Shown here: one piece after another, positions 36,935 to 46,397 of the stretch
Layout of the letters: each line of letters begins with the position of its first letter
How positions within the stretch are numbered: the first letter of the stretch is position 1
Source of the DNA: an uncultured Bacteroidota bacterium
Lineage (GTDB): Bacteria; Bacteroidota; Bacteroidia; Flavobacteriales; Flavobacteriaceae
Assembly: GCA_902606525.1 (NCBI GenBank)
Contig: CACLGW010000004.1
Location: forward strand, 1-64,000
Reading direction: 5' to 3'
DNA: 64,000 nt
The notes under the pieces: generated by a model
The model's database searches: none
What the model saw: only the letters and a program-made list of their open reading frames with translations
What the model was told of the DNA's origin: nothing
Made by a program: the position numbers and the translations under genes

Positions 36935-38668
36935 TTATTTTCTATCTAATGGATTAGATTGCCTGCTGAGTTTTTTTTGCAATGCTGTTTTTTTAGAAAT
37001 TCCATCAAAACTATCTGTTGCATCTCCGGAGGTTACAAATAAATTTTGTTTTTTAATGACTTTTATTAGTTTACTATTTATTATAATATCTCTTGATGGA
37101 TCAATAGCACCCACTATCATTACTCTAATACCTTTTTTTTGAAGTTGTTCAATAATTAATACTAATTCTTCTGTTGCAGTACTATCTACATAATTTATTG
37201 ACCTAGCATTAATAATAAAACCTTTAACTTTTTCAGGATTATTGTTTATAGATTTAAAGACAAGTTTTTTAAAAAATTGAATATTTCCAAAGAAAAGTTG
37301 AGCATCAAACTTCAAAATAATTAGATCTTCTCTTAATACTACTTCATCTGGGAAGCGTTCAATATTTTGAAAATAATTTGTCTTTCCTATTCGTCCAAGG
37401 AATGCATAATGTGGCTTTGAAGCTCTGTATACAAGAAGAAGTAGAGATAAGATAATTCCAAAAAGGATACCTTGGGTGATACCAGCAAATAAAGTTAACA
37501 CAAAAGTTAACAGTAAAACCGCGAACTCATCTTTTCTGATATTATATAATCTTACAGCATATTTAAAATCAATCAACTTAATTACTGCAGCAATAATTAT
37601 AGCTCCCAGAACTGCCTTTGGAAGATAAAAAAACCAATGAGTGAAAAAATTAAGTATTATTGCTACGATTAAAGCGCATACAAATGATGCAACTCCAGTT
37701 TTTGCTCCTGCTTGATCGTTTACAGCTGTTCTAGAAAATCCACCTGTGGTTGGATATGATTGAAAAAATGAACCGACTATATTTGAAGTTCCTAAAGCAA
37801 TAAGTTCTTGATTAGGGTCAAGCTCGTAATATTTATGTTTATCCGCGATTGTTTTTGATATAGAAATAGCTTCCGTGTAAGCTACTATTGCTATTGTTAG
37901 AGCAATTGGAAATAAATTCTTTAAAGTACTCCATTTAAGATCAGGAAAGTTAATTGACGGCAGCCCACTTGGAACGATCCCAACTACAGCTACTCCTTCT
38001 TGATTCTGTTTTCCGTAATAAACCCATAATGTACTCAAGATAACTGCGATTAATGCAGATGGAATTTTGGCATTCCATTTTTTTAAAATTAACAGCAAAA
38101 TTATACTTAATAAACCTATGGATAGTGTAGGTATGTGGACAGGTGTGTCAGACTGAAAAATGGAGATTGCAAAAAATTGAATTTTATTGCTTTGGGAAAT
38201 TGGGATCCCAAGAAGATGTTTAATTTGACTAAGCCCAATAATTATTGCAGCACCTGAAGTAAATCCACTAATAACCGGCTTTGATAAGAAAGAAGCTAAA
38301 AACCCCATTTTTAGAATACCAAATAATAACTGAATTATTCCCATCAAAAGAGCTAATAGAATTGCCATTTGTATGTATTGTGCGGGTTCAATATTACCTA
38401 TAGCTCCTAATCCAGCAGCCACTAAAAGAGAATCCATTGCAACTGGGCCTACTGCCAATTGACGTGAAGTTCCTAGAAGGGTATAAATTATCTGAGGTGT
38501 TAGTGCAGCATAAAGTCCATATATAGGAGGTAAACCTGCTATTAGAGCATAAGCCATTCCCTGTGGTATCAACAAAACTGAAACAGTAATTCCAGCAATA
38601 AAGTCATTTTTAAAATAAGAAACTTTATAATCAGACAACCAGGTAAATATTGGGAAATAATTTTTCAA
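36935..38668 (-). CDS. SulP family anion transporter with STAS domain (first copy)
   Basis: About 577 residues from the TTG at 38668. The open frame continues to a TTG at 38713, but that codon is part of the -33 element and a -7 box follows, so the shorter form is preferred. The membrane domain starts with NDFIAGITVSVLLIPQGMAYALIAGLPP and has the NIVGSFFQSYPTTGGFSRTAVN core; a STAS domain (about 445-560) ends the protein. SulP proteins move sulfate, bicarbonate or other anions. Cotranscription with a persulfide dioxygenase-like gene favours sulfite or sulfate. Confidence 0.9.
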   Translation of the reverse strand: MKNYFPIFTWLSDYKVSYFKNDFIAGITVSVLLIPQGMAYALIAGLPPIYGLYAALTPQIIYTLLGTSRQLAVGPVAMDSLLVAAGLGAIGNIEPAQYIQMAILLALLMGIIQLLFGILKMGFLASFLSKPVISGFTSGAAIIIGLSQIKHLLGIPISQSNKIQFFAISIFQSDTPVHIPTLSIGLLSIILLLILKKWNAKIPSALIAVILSTLWVYYGKQNQEGVAVVGIVPSGLPSINFPDLKWSTLKNLFPIALTIAIVAYTEAISISKTIADKHKYYELDPNQELIALGTSNIVGSFFQSYPTTGGFSRTAVNDQAGAKTGVASFVCALIVAIILNFFTHWFFYLPKAVLGAIIIAAVIKLIDFKYAVRLYNIRKDEFAVLLLTFVLTLFAGITQGILFGIILSLLLLVYRASKPHYAFLGRIGKTNYFQNIERFPDEVVLREDLIILKFDAQLFFGNIQFFKKLVFKSINNNPEKVKGFIINARSINYVDSTATEELVLIIEQLQKKGIRVMIVGAIDPSRDIIINSKLIKVIKKQNLFVTSGDATDSFDGISKKTALQKKLSRQSNPLDRK

Positions 38669-38685
38669 TTTAAATATGATTAACA

Positions 38686-38714
38686 CAAAAATAGTGTAGT
38701 TATTATTAATCAAA
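38686..38714 (-). promoter_or_regulatory. Promoter for the SulP/rhodanese operon
   Basis: On the minus strand TTTG (38714-38711), 17 bases, then TATTTTTG (38693-38686), fitting the Bacteroidota -33/-7 pattern. The TTG at 38713 that looks like a start codon is therefore probably promoter DNA. Confidence 0.55.
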
Positions 38715-38857
38715 GTTAATTTGATTAGTACTTATCTAAATATAAATTAAAAAAAAACTGTTATAAATTTTACTTAATTATATTCATTTTTAAATATTAA
38801 AAATTGGTTTAATTGATATTACGGAAAAGATAAATTTTATGCTTGAGGGCATTAAAA

Positions 38858-38890
38858 TTTGAAAGTTCCAAAAAAACTTAACTACTTTTG
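38858..38890 (+). promoter_or_regulatory. Promoter for topA
   Basis: TTTG at 38858-38861, a 21-base spacer and TACTTTTG at 38883-38890, an exact Bacteroidota -33/-7 match. The ATG lies 19 bases after the -7 box. The rest of the 240-base gap from the divergent SulP gene is AT-rich with nothing else I recognise. Confidence 0.65.
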
Positions 38891-38908
38891 TGACCAAAAT
38901 TTTATTAT

Positions 38909-41389
38909 ATGGCTAAGAATTTAGTAATAGTTGAGTCTCCGGCAAAAGCAAAAACTATTGAAAATTTTTTGGGTAAGGAATTTAAAGTTACTTCAAGTTT
39001 TGGGCACATCGCTGACCTTCCTTCAAAGGAGTTGGGGGTTAATGTTGAGGGAGATTTTTCTGCTAAATATATAGTGAGTGGTGATAAGAAAAAATTAGTA
39101 GGTGAACTCAAAAACCTCGCAAAAAAAGCTGATATAGTTTGGTTGGCTAGTGATGAGGATAGAGAGGGTGAAGCGATAGCTTGGCATTTAACAAATACTT
39201 TAAGTCTTTCAGAGATAAATTCTAAACGTATAGTTTTCTCTGAAATCACCAAAAATGCAATTTTAAAAGCGATTGAAGAACCAAGAGAAATCAATTACAA
39301 TCTAGTCAACGCCCAGCAAGCTAGAAGAATTTTAGATCGACTAGTTGGATATGAGCTTTCCCCTGTACTTTGGAGAAAAGTCAAAGGCGGTTTGTCTGCT
39401 GGCCGAGTCCAATCAGTTGCAGTTCGAATTATAGTAGAACGGGAACGTGAGATTAGAAATTTTTTAACCGAACGTAATTTTAAAACTCAATCAGTATTTA
39501 AAACTCAAAATAATAAACTTATTCCCTCTTATTTACAAAAATTATTTTCTACAAAATTGGAAGCATCTGAGTTTTTAGAAATAAATAAAATTGCACAATT
39601 TAAAGTAACTGATGTTAAAAAGAAACCTGCTAAAAAAAGTCCAGCACCCCCCTTTACCACTTCTACTCTTCAGCAAGAAGCATCAAGAAAACTTTACTTT
39701 ACGGTTTCCAAGACAATGACAATTGCTCAGAGGCTTTATGAGGCAGGTTATATCACATACATGAGAACAGATAGTGTAAATTTATCTGATGAAGCACGGA
39801 AAAACATCGGTACTGAAATAGAATCAGTATACGGTAAAAAATATCTCCAGTCTAGACAATTTAAAACAAAAAATAAATCTGCTCAAGAAGCACATGAGGC
39901 CATCCGTCCTACTGATTTTTCTAAAAAAAATCTCAATATTGATTTTGACCAGTCAAGACTCTATGAACTAATTTGGCGAAGAACAGTTGCCTCACAGATG
40001 AGCGATTCTGAATTAGAAAGAACACAGATTACCATTAAAGCAGATACTCATTCAGATACCTTTACAGCAAAAGGAGAAGTTATAACTTTTGACGGCTTTT
40101 TGAAATTATATACTGAAGGAGTAGACGATGAAGTGGTTGAGGGCAATACGATGCTACCAAGGGTCAAAATTGGAGAAATACTTCATTTAGATAAAATGTT
40201 ATCTATTGAGCGTTTTTCTAGACCTCCTTATCGTTTTTCTGAAGCTTCTTTAGTTAAAAAAATGGAAGAGCTTGGAATTGGAAGGCCCTCAACTTACGCC
40301 CCGACAATTTCTACAATTCAAAACCGAAATTATATTGAAAAAGGTTCTTCCGAAGGAATAAGTCGAGCTTATGTTCAACTCATTTTAGAGGGCGAACTAA
40401 TAAAAACTGAAAACCTAGAAGAAATGGTTGGCGCAGATAAAGGGAAGTTAATTCCAACTGATATAGGAATGATTGTAAACGACTTTTTAGTCGAAAATTT
40501 TAAAAATATTTTAGATTTTAATTTTACAGCCCAGGTAGAACAAAACTTTGACGATATTGCTAATGGTACAAAAGACTGGACAGAAATGCTCAAAAGTTTC
40601 TACAGTAAATTTCATGAAACCGTTGAACATGTTAAAGAAAATGCCCAACGAGAATCTGGAGAAAGAATTTTGGGCTTGGATCCAAGCTCAGGTAGACAAG
40701 TAAAGGTTAGATTAGGTAAATTTGGCCCAATGGCTCAAATTGGTAATCCTGACGAAGAGGATAAACCGATATATGCAAGTTTAAGTCCTAATCAACAACT
40801 TGAGAACATAACTTTTGATGAAGTGATGCAACTATTTCAAATGCCAAAAAGCATTGGATCTTATCAAGAATATGAGGTTACAGTAAATAATGGCCGCTTT
40901 GGCCCTTATATTAAACACAACGATGTTTTTATTTCTTTACCCAAAGGGATTTTGCCTTTGGAGGTTGATATGGATACAGCTATTAATTTGATAAAGGAAA
41001 AGCAAAAAGCAAATGCTCCCATTTACAATTTTAATGAACATCCAGTTACTAAAGGTGTAGGTCGTTTTGGACCATTTTTGAAATGGAATGGTTTATTTAT
41101 TAATGTCAATAAGAAATATGATTTTGAAAACCTAAATGAAACAGACATAATTACTCTAATTGAAGAAAAGATCCAGAAAGAAAAAGACAAAATTGTCCAA
41201 GATTGGACTGAAGCTGGAATTCGTATTGAGAAAGCTCGCTGGGGACGTCATCATATTATTAGAGGAAAACAAAAAGTAGAGATTGGAAAAGAAGTAGATG
41301 CAACTAAAATAACTTTAGAAGTAGCTGAAAAATATCTAGGAGTATTAAAAAAAGGGAAATCAAAAAATAAATTAGCTAAGAAAAAATGA
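38909..41389 (+). CDS. topA: DNA topoisomerase I
   Basis: 826 residues. The Toprim domain has VESPAKAKTIENFLG and DEDREGEAIAWHL; the catalytic Tyr lies in YITYMRTDSVNLSDEAR (about 288-300). The C-terminus has repeated GRFGPY/GRFGPF units rather than zinc fingers, as usual in Bacteroidota, and ends in a Lys-rich tail. It relaxes negative supercoils. The last bases ATGA are shared with the following arginase-like gene, so translation is coupled. Confidence 0.98.
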   Translation: MAKNLVIVESPAKAKTIENFLGKEFKVTSSFGHIADLPSKELGVNVEGDFSAKYIVSGDKKKLVGELKNLAKKADIVWLASDEDREGEAIAWHLTNTLSLSEINSKRIVFSEITKNAILKAIEEPREINYNLVNAQQARRILDRLVGYELSPVLWRKVKGGLSAGRVQSVAVRIIVEREREIRNFLTERNFKTQSVFKTQNNKLIPSYLQKLFSTKLEASEFLEINKIAQFKVTDVKKKPAKKSPAPPFTTSTLQQEASRKLYFTVSKTMTIAQRLYEAGYITYMRTDSVNLSDEARKNIGTEIESVYGKKYLQSRQFKTKNKSAQEAHEAIRPTDFSKKNLNIDFDQSRLYELIWRRTVASQMSDSELERTQITIKADTHSDTFTAKGEVITFDGFLKLYTEGVDDEVVEGNTMLPRVKIGEILHLDKMLSIERFSRPPYRFSEASLVKKMEELGIGRPSTYAPTISTIQNRNYIEKGSSEGISRAYVQLILEGELIKTENLEEMVGADKGKLIPTDIGMIVNDFLVENFKNILDFNFTAQVEQNFDDIANGTKDWTEMLKSFYSKFHETVEHVKENAQRESGERILGLDPSSGRQVKVRLGKFGPMAQIGNPDEEDKPIYASLSPNQQLENITFDEVMQLFQMPKSIGSYQEYEVTVNNGRFGPYIKHNDVFISLPKGILPLEVDMDTAINLIKEKQKANAPIYNFNEHPVTKGVGRFGPFLKWNGLFINVNKKYDFENLNETDIITLIEEKIQKEKDKIVQDWTEAGIRIEKARWGRHHIIRGKQKVEIGKEVDATKITLEVAEKYLGVLKKGKSKNKLAKKK

Positions 41390-42537
41390 GTTTAGAGCTG
41401 TTAGTCCCTGTAAATAATGAAGCTATCCTCAGTCTTGCAATGCTTCCAAAGCAAGTTATTGGGAAAAATATATATATCCACACAAAAGAATCTGGACTAC
41501 CTGAGCTAAAAGGCTTGCAAGTAGCCATAATTGGTCTTTCAGAACAGCGAAACAGTTTCTTTGCTAACACACAATATGAAATTAATCAGTTTCGACAAGC
41601 TTTTTATGAGTTGTATCCTGGAAATTGGAATCTTAAAATTGCAGATTTAGGAGATTTATCAAATGGCTTAAAGGTTGACGATACATATTTTGCAGTAAAA
41701 GAAATTGGGTACCATTTAAAACAAATGAATATTACTGCTATATTTATCGGAGGGAGTCATGATCTTATTTTTCCTTTATATCAAGTTTTTCAGGATTTTA
41801 AACAATTGGTTAACATGGTCTCTGTAGATCGGTCATTTGATTTTTCTCAAGAAGACGAGTTGATATCAGGGCGTTCATACATGAGTAAAATTATTATGGA
41901 CAAACCAAATGTATTAAATAATTACACAAACCTAGGCTTTCAGAATTACTATTGCGCCCTTGAGGAAAAAGACTTGATGGACAAATTATATTTTGAAGGG
42001 TTTAGATTAGGGGAAGTTTTAGAAGATGTAACTTTGGCTGAACCCATTTTTCGAGATGCAGATATTGTGGGGATAGATATGAAATGCCTCTCATGGCAGG
42101 CAATTGCTGACCCTTTAAAGGGTCAGCCAAATGGTATAGACTCAAGGTCAATATGTGCTTTAAGTAGATATGCTGGGATAAGTGACCGTGTTGGTTTTTT
42201 CGGATTATATGAGTTAGCTTCCACTCCTATGACAGACCAATTGGCAGCACAAGCTATTTGGTATTTTATTGAAGGAATAGAATATCGTTTTGATGAATAT
42301 CCAGTTAATTTTAACAGTGGATTTTTAAAATTTAATGTAGCACTTTCTGACCGGACTTTAGTTTTTCATAAGAGTGAAAAAAGTAATCGTTGGTGGATGG
42401 AATTAACAAATGATTTACATTTGAATAATAAAATAAAAACAAATGCGTTAATAGCATGCACTCAAAAGGATTATGAATTTGCAAAACAAGATATAATCCC
42501 TGAGAGATGGTATAATGCTATAAAAAGATTGAATTAA
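41386..42537 (+). CDS. Arginase/formimidoylglutamase-like protein with altered metal site
   Basis: 383 residues with the ureohydrolase fold signature, but the dimanganese ligands are changed. GGDHS is GGSHD here (122-126, His125 kept). The DAHxD motif is DRSFD (148-152), so the His ligand is lost. The DxD motif of the last ligand pair is DMK (231-233), losing the second Asp. The protein is thus unlikely to be a normal arginase or formimidoylglutamase and may be a binding or scaffold protein. It overlaps topA by 4 bases and precedes gldK by 123, an order I associate with flavobacteria. Confidence 0.8.
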   Translation: MSLELLVPVNNEAILSLAMLPKQVIGKNIYIHTKESGLPELKGLQVAIIGLSEQRNSFFANTQYEINQFRQAFYELYPGNWNLKIADLGDLSNGLKVDDTYFAVKEIGYHLKQMNITAIFIGGSHDLIFPLYQVFQDFKQLVNMVSVDRSFDFSQEDELISGRSYMSKIIMDKPNVLNNYTNLGFQNYYCALEEKDLMDKLYFEGFRLGEVLEDVTLAEPIFRDADIVGIDMKCLSWQAIADPLKGQPNGIDSRSICALSRYAGISDRVGFFGLYELASTPMTDQLAAQAIWYFIEGIEYRFDEYPVNFNSGFLKFNVALSDRTLVFHKSEKSNRWWMELTNDLHLNNKIKTNALIACTQKDYEFAKQDIIPERWYNAIKRLN

Positions 42538-42546
42538 TTTGAAAAA

Positions 42547-42590
42547 AATTGATTTTTAGAAGATTATTTTTATTCATCTTAAAATCAATT
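42547..42590 (+). other. Bulged hairpin between the arginase-like gene and gldK
   Basis: AATTGATTTT pairs with AAAATCAATT (42581-42590), extended by AAGAT with ATCTT after a 3-base bulge, giving 15 pairs and an 11-base loop. It follows the arginase-like stop by 9 bases. No strong T-run follows, so it may be a weak terminator or a leader structure. Confidence 0.35.
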
Positions 42591-42660
42591 AAATTTTATA
42601 AAAAAAATTAAGTAGTTTTATGCTGCATTAAAACATAATATACGCTTTAAGAATATATTA

Positions 42661-44037
42661 ATGAAGAAACTTTTAGTTTTATTATCACTTTCTTTTTTTG
42701 TGGTTTCATGTGGAAGCAAGGGTAGAGGAGAACTCATCGGGGTAAAACAAAAAAAGTGGTATGGAGAAAAGCCATACGGTATGGTGCTTGTTGAAGGAGG
42801 TGCCTTCATTATGGGTAAATCTGATGAAGACCTAGCTCAGCTTCAAAATGCACCAGCTAAAACTGTTACAGTTCCATCTTTCTATATGGATGAAACTGAA
42901 ATTACAAATAGCGAGTATAGACAATTTGTTTATTGGGTAAAAGATTCAATAGCACTTGCAATGTTAGCAAGAGAAGCCGAGGATTTAGGATTGGGAGAAG
43001 ACAATAAAGACGGAATTGGTGAATTTGTTTTTCAAGATGCAGATACTACCAAGTTGAGTGAATTCCAAAAATATATGCGTGAGTCTTATTACGATGTAGA
43101 TGAAGACCTGTATGCAGGGAGGGCACTAAACTGGGATGCAGATCTAACTTGGGACACCGAAGACTATGTAGATAAAAATTATGCTAGAATAATGGACTCT
43201 TTATATTTACCTCCAGATTTATGGTATAATGGCGAAATGAAATTAGATGTAGAAAAGCTTAAATACGCTTATACATGGTTTGATGCTGAGGCTGCAGCTG
43301 CAGAGTCTAAACGAAATCGTCAACAATTTATCGATAGAACACCCTTTATAAAAAAAGAAGAAGTACAAATATATCCTGATACAACTGTATGGATTAAGGA
43401 CTTTACATATTCTTACAATGAGCCTATGCATAATGATTATTTTTCTCATCCTGCTTACCAAGATTATCCTGTAGTAGGTGTTTCTTGGACCCAAGCAGTG
43501 GCATTTTGTAATTGGAGAACCAAATTTAAAAATGCAGCTCAACGTGACAAAGGGAAGCCAAATGTTAGTCGTTTTCGCCTTCCTAACGAAGGTGAATGGG
43601 AATATGCTGCTCGAGGGGGAATTCCGTCTGGGACCTATCCATGGGGATCTCCATACTTATTAAACGACAGAGCTTGTTTTTTAGCTAATTTTAAGCCCTT
43701 GCGTGGAGACTATGCAGTGGACCAAGCAGTTTATACTGTAGAAGCCAAATCATATCTTCCAAATGACTATAATTTATACAATATGGCGGGTAATGTAGCT
43801 GAATGGACAAACTCATCCTACAATGCTGGATCATATGAATATGTCTCATCACTAAATCCAAATATGTCTTTCAAAGATGAAACTAGAAAAGTCGTAAGAG
43901 GTGGTTCTTGGAAGGATGTTGCCTATTTTTTAAGAGTAAGCTCTAGAGACTTTGAATACTCTGATACCTCAAGGAGTTATATTGGTTTTCGAACAGTGCA
44001 GGATTATCTAGGTCCTCAAAATGTTAAAATAAAATAA
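42661..44037 (+). CDS. gldK: Gliding/type IX secretion lipoprotein GldK
   Basis: 458 residues. A lipoprotein signal ends at Cys17 (FFVVSCGSKG). The rest is a formylglycine-generating-enzyme (SUMF1) type fold: GMVLVEGGAFIMG, then FYMDETEITNSEYRQFV, and the C-terminal RLPNEGEWEYAARGG, NMAGNVAEWTNS and VVRGGSWKD. GldK forms an outer-membrane-associated periplasmic ring with GldN, part of the type IX secretion machine. First of four consecutive T9SS core genes. Confidence 0.97.
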   Translation: MKKLLVLLSLSFFVVSCGSKGRGELIGVKQKKWYGEKPYGMVLVEGGAFIMGKSDEDLAQLQNAPAKTVTVPSFYMDETEITNSEYRQFVYWVKDSIALAMLAREAEDLGLGEDNKDGIGEFVFQDADTTKLSEFQKYMRESYYDVDEDLYAGRALNWDADLTWDTEDYVDKNYARIMDSLYLPPDLWYNGEMKLDVEKLKYAYTWFDAEAAAAESKRNRQQFIDRTPFIKKEEVQIYPDTTVWIKDFTYSYNEPMHNDYFSHPAYQDYPVVGVSWTQAVAFCNWRTKFKNAAQRDKGKPNVSRFRLPNEGEWEYAARGGIPSGTYPWGSPYLLNDRACFLANFKPLRGDYAVDQAVYTVEAKSYLPNDYNLYNMAGNVAEWTNSSYNAGSYEYVSSLNPNMSFKDETRKVVRGGSWKDVAYFLRVSSRDFEYSDTSRSYIGFRTVQDYLGPQNVKIK

Positions 44038-44155
44038 AACCATATTATTACTAATAAACCTAGACTAATACTTACTTTTTTGGGAATATTTAAGTCAACT
44101 AATTTCAAAATATTAATTATTTTCTCATATATTTAATGAATAAAAATTAATCAAA

Positions 44156-44800
44156 ATGACAGATAAAGCTTTAAACAAACGTTTGCGTAGTAAGGTAGCT
44201 ATGCATATGTTATTCGGATTAGGAGGTGCCGTGGTTATTATTGGCGCACTTTTTAAAATTTTACACCTTGAAATTGGACCAATTACAGGAGGGTTAGTCC
44301 TTGGACTTGGTTTAGGTACAGAGGCACTAATTTTTACTGTAGCAGCACTAAATACGGGCGAAATAAAAGAAGAACACAGTGATTATGTTAAGAAGGTCAA
44401 AGGAGCAGGTCCTACTAAGACTTCTAGCGGGGGTGATGGGCTATCTTCTAAAATTGATGCTATCATGCAAGAAGCTAAGCTTGACGTTAATCTAATGAAT
44501 TCTTTAACTAAGAGTATTAAGGGGTTAGAAAATTCTGCAAAAGCATTATCACCTGCTTCAGAGGCGATTTCTGCGTCTCAAAACTATTCTCAAGAGCTTG
44601 CTAAAGCTGCCAGCCAACTCGAGCAATTGAATGCTAATTATCAAGAACAAGTTAGTAATGCTAAAGGCAATTCTGAGTTAAAAGAAAAGATAAATGAAGA
44701 TGCCCAACAATTACGTGCTCAAATGGAAAGTTTATCTTCTAATTTAGCTGCTTTAAATAATGTTTACGGTGGTATGTTAAATGCCATGTCAAAAAAATAA
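44156..44800 (+). CDS. gldL: Gliding/type IX secretion motor protein GldL
   Basis: 214 residues with two membrane helices (about 15-35 and 40-63) and then a cytoplasmic coiled coil. KILHLEIGPITGG connects the helices, with a conserved acidic residue at the membrane typical of GldL. GldL and GldM form the inner-membrane motor powered by the proton gradient. It follows gldK after 118 bases and gldM starts 6 bases later. Confidence 0.96.
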   Translation: MTDKALNKRLRSKVAMHMLFGLGGAVVIIGALFKILHLEIGPITGGLVLGLGLGTEALIFTVAALNTGEIKEEHSDYVKKVKGAGPTKTSSGGDGLSSKIDAIMQEAKLDVNLMNSLTKSIKGLENSAKALSPASEAISASQNYSQELAKAASQLEQLNANYQEQVSNAKGNSELKEKINEDAQQLRAQMESLSSNLAALNNVYGGMLNAMSKK

Positions 44801-44806
44801 GAGAAA

Positions 44807-46384
44807 ATGGCTGGAGCTAAAGAAACACCAAGACAGAAATTAATCAGTCTTATGTACTTGGTATTTATTACCATGCTAGCATTAAATGTTAGTAAAGAAG
44901 TGCTTGACGGATTCGGTCAAATGTTTGAAAAGATTACGGATGCAAACGAGCGCGTTGATGAAAGCAACAACGCGCTATTAGAAAATATTCTTGTAAATGC
45001 GGAAGAAAAAGGTGGTAAGTGGATTGCGCATAAAAAAACAGCAGAGGAAATTAAGTCTGAATCAGATGCCTTTTATAACTCTATTGAAAAATTAAAAACA
45101 ACGATAACTGAAAAGCAAAGGGAAAAAGATCCAGACCTTAAGGAGTTCTCCCAAATGGACAAAGGAGAAGCCTTAGATGTCATTTGGTTTAAAGAGGGGT
45201 CTGAAACGGCAAAGACTGATTTTATTAATATGATTGAAGACTACAAGATGCATGTAATCCAGGTTTTTGGTAGTAGATATCCAGCCTCCATCCAAATGGT
45301 CGAAGCACGTTTTTTTACAGGTGATCAAAACAATAATATTAAAAATAGAGATGATATCGACGAACCATGGTTGGATGCTAGTTTTAAAGGTTTTCCATTA
45401 ATATCATCTTTAGCTAAGCTCACTATGATGCAAAATGATATCCGTCAAACAGAACACGACGTATTTACAACTTTAATGGGTAAAGAATTAAAAATGTCTT
45501 CTAAGGTTAATCAGTCTAACTATACCAGTTTACTTGTAACGGAAAAGGGGGCATATTATCAAGGGGAAACATTCGACGGGAGTGTTATTTTAGGAAGAAA
45601 AGGAGGCGCTCAAAATCCAAATGGTGTTGCCCTTTCTTTAGATGGGAGAGAACTTACAGAAGATGATTTCGAATTAATTCCTGGAGGAGTTAAGCTGAAT
45701 GTAAGTGCTGGAAATCCTGGAGATCATACTATTGAAGGAGATTTAATTTTTTTAAATGACGGAGAGGAATCAAATATTAATGTCAATCAGACTTATACTG
45801 TTATTTCAAAACCAAACTCAGCAGTAATATCTGCTGATAAAATGAATGTTGTTTACCGAGGTGTTCAAAATCCAATGACCATATCTATACCTGGAATTCA
45901 AGATAGTAAGGTAAAAGCTTCTGCACCTGGTTTAAGGCGTATTAGAGGAAGCAAATATAATGTATTCCCAGCCAAAGGCACAGAAGTTAAAATCAATGTT
46001 TCAGGAACCCTCCCTGATGGTAAACGCGTTTCTTCGGTTTCAACATTTAGAATTAAAGAAATTCCAAAGCCGGCTGGATATTTTAGAGGGAAATCAGGCT
46101 CTTTTACTATTCCCAAATCCAGTTTAGAGCGTGGAACCGTTGAGGCAAGACTCGAAGATTTTGACTTTGATTTACCTTTAGAAACTAAATCTTTCAGGTT
46201 TCGAGCACCTGGACAAACCAGTGTAGTTATTCAAGGAAATAGATTAAATGATAAAGCAAAATCGATGCTAAGCAGAATAAAAAACGGACAAACAGTAATT
46301 ATTTCTGATATTGAAGTAATAATTCCTTCAAATCCGAGTTATAAGCTTGGACAAACATCACCAATATCGATTACAGTAAATTAA
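44807..46384 (+). CDS. gldM: Gliding/type IX secretion motor protein GldM
   Basis: 525 residues, close to the usual size. N-terminal AGAKETPRQKLISLMYLVFI leads into the single helix that packs in the GldL pentamer; the large periplasmic part forms stacked domains that reach the GldKN ring. Family-typical pieces include LALNVSKEVLDGF and the C-terminal repeat region. Acts with GldL to transmit rotation across the periplasm. gldN follows after 13 bases. Confidence 0.97.
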   Translation: MAGAKETPRQKLISLMYLVFITMLALNVSKEVLDGFGQMFEKITDANERVDESNNALLENILVNAEEKGGKWIAHKKTAEEIKSESDAFYNSIEKLKTTITEKQREKDPDLKEFSQMDKGEALDVIWFKEGSETAKTDFINMIEDYKMHVIQVFGSRYPASIQMVEARFFTGDQNNNIKNRDDIDEPWLDASFKGFPLISSLAKLTMMQNDIRQTEHDVFTTLMGKELKMSSKVNQSNYTSLLVTEKGAYYQGETFDGSVILGRKGGAQNPNGVALSLDGRELTEDDFELIPGGVKLNVSAGNPGDHTIEGDLIFLNDGEESNINVNQTYTVISKPNSAVISADKMNVVYRGVQNPMTISIPGIQDSKVKASAPGLRRIRGSKYNVFPAKGTEVKINVSGTLPDGKRVSSVSTFRIKEIPKPAGYFRGKSGSFTIPKSSLERGTVEARLEDFDFDLPLETKSFRFRAPGQTSVVIQGNRLNDKAKSMLSRIKNGQTVIISDIEVIIPSNPSYKLGQTSPISITVN

Positions 46385-46397
46385 TTTTATTTCATCC

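Noticed and set aside
44038-44155. Promoter between gldK and gldL
   Set aside because: TACTTTTTTG resembles a -7 box but has two extra bases; no convincing promoter or terminator in this gap.
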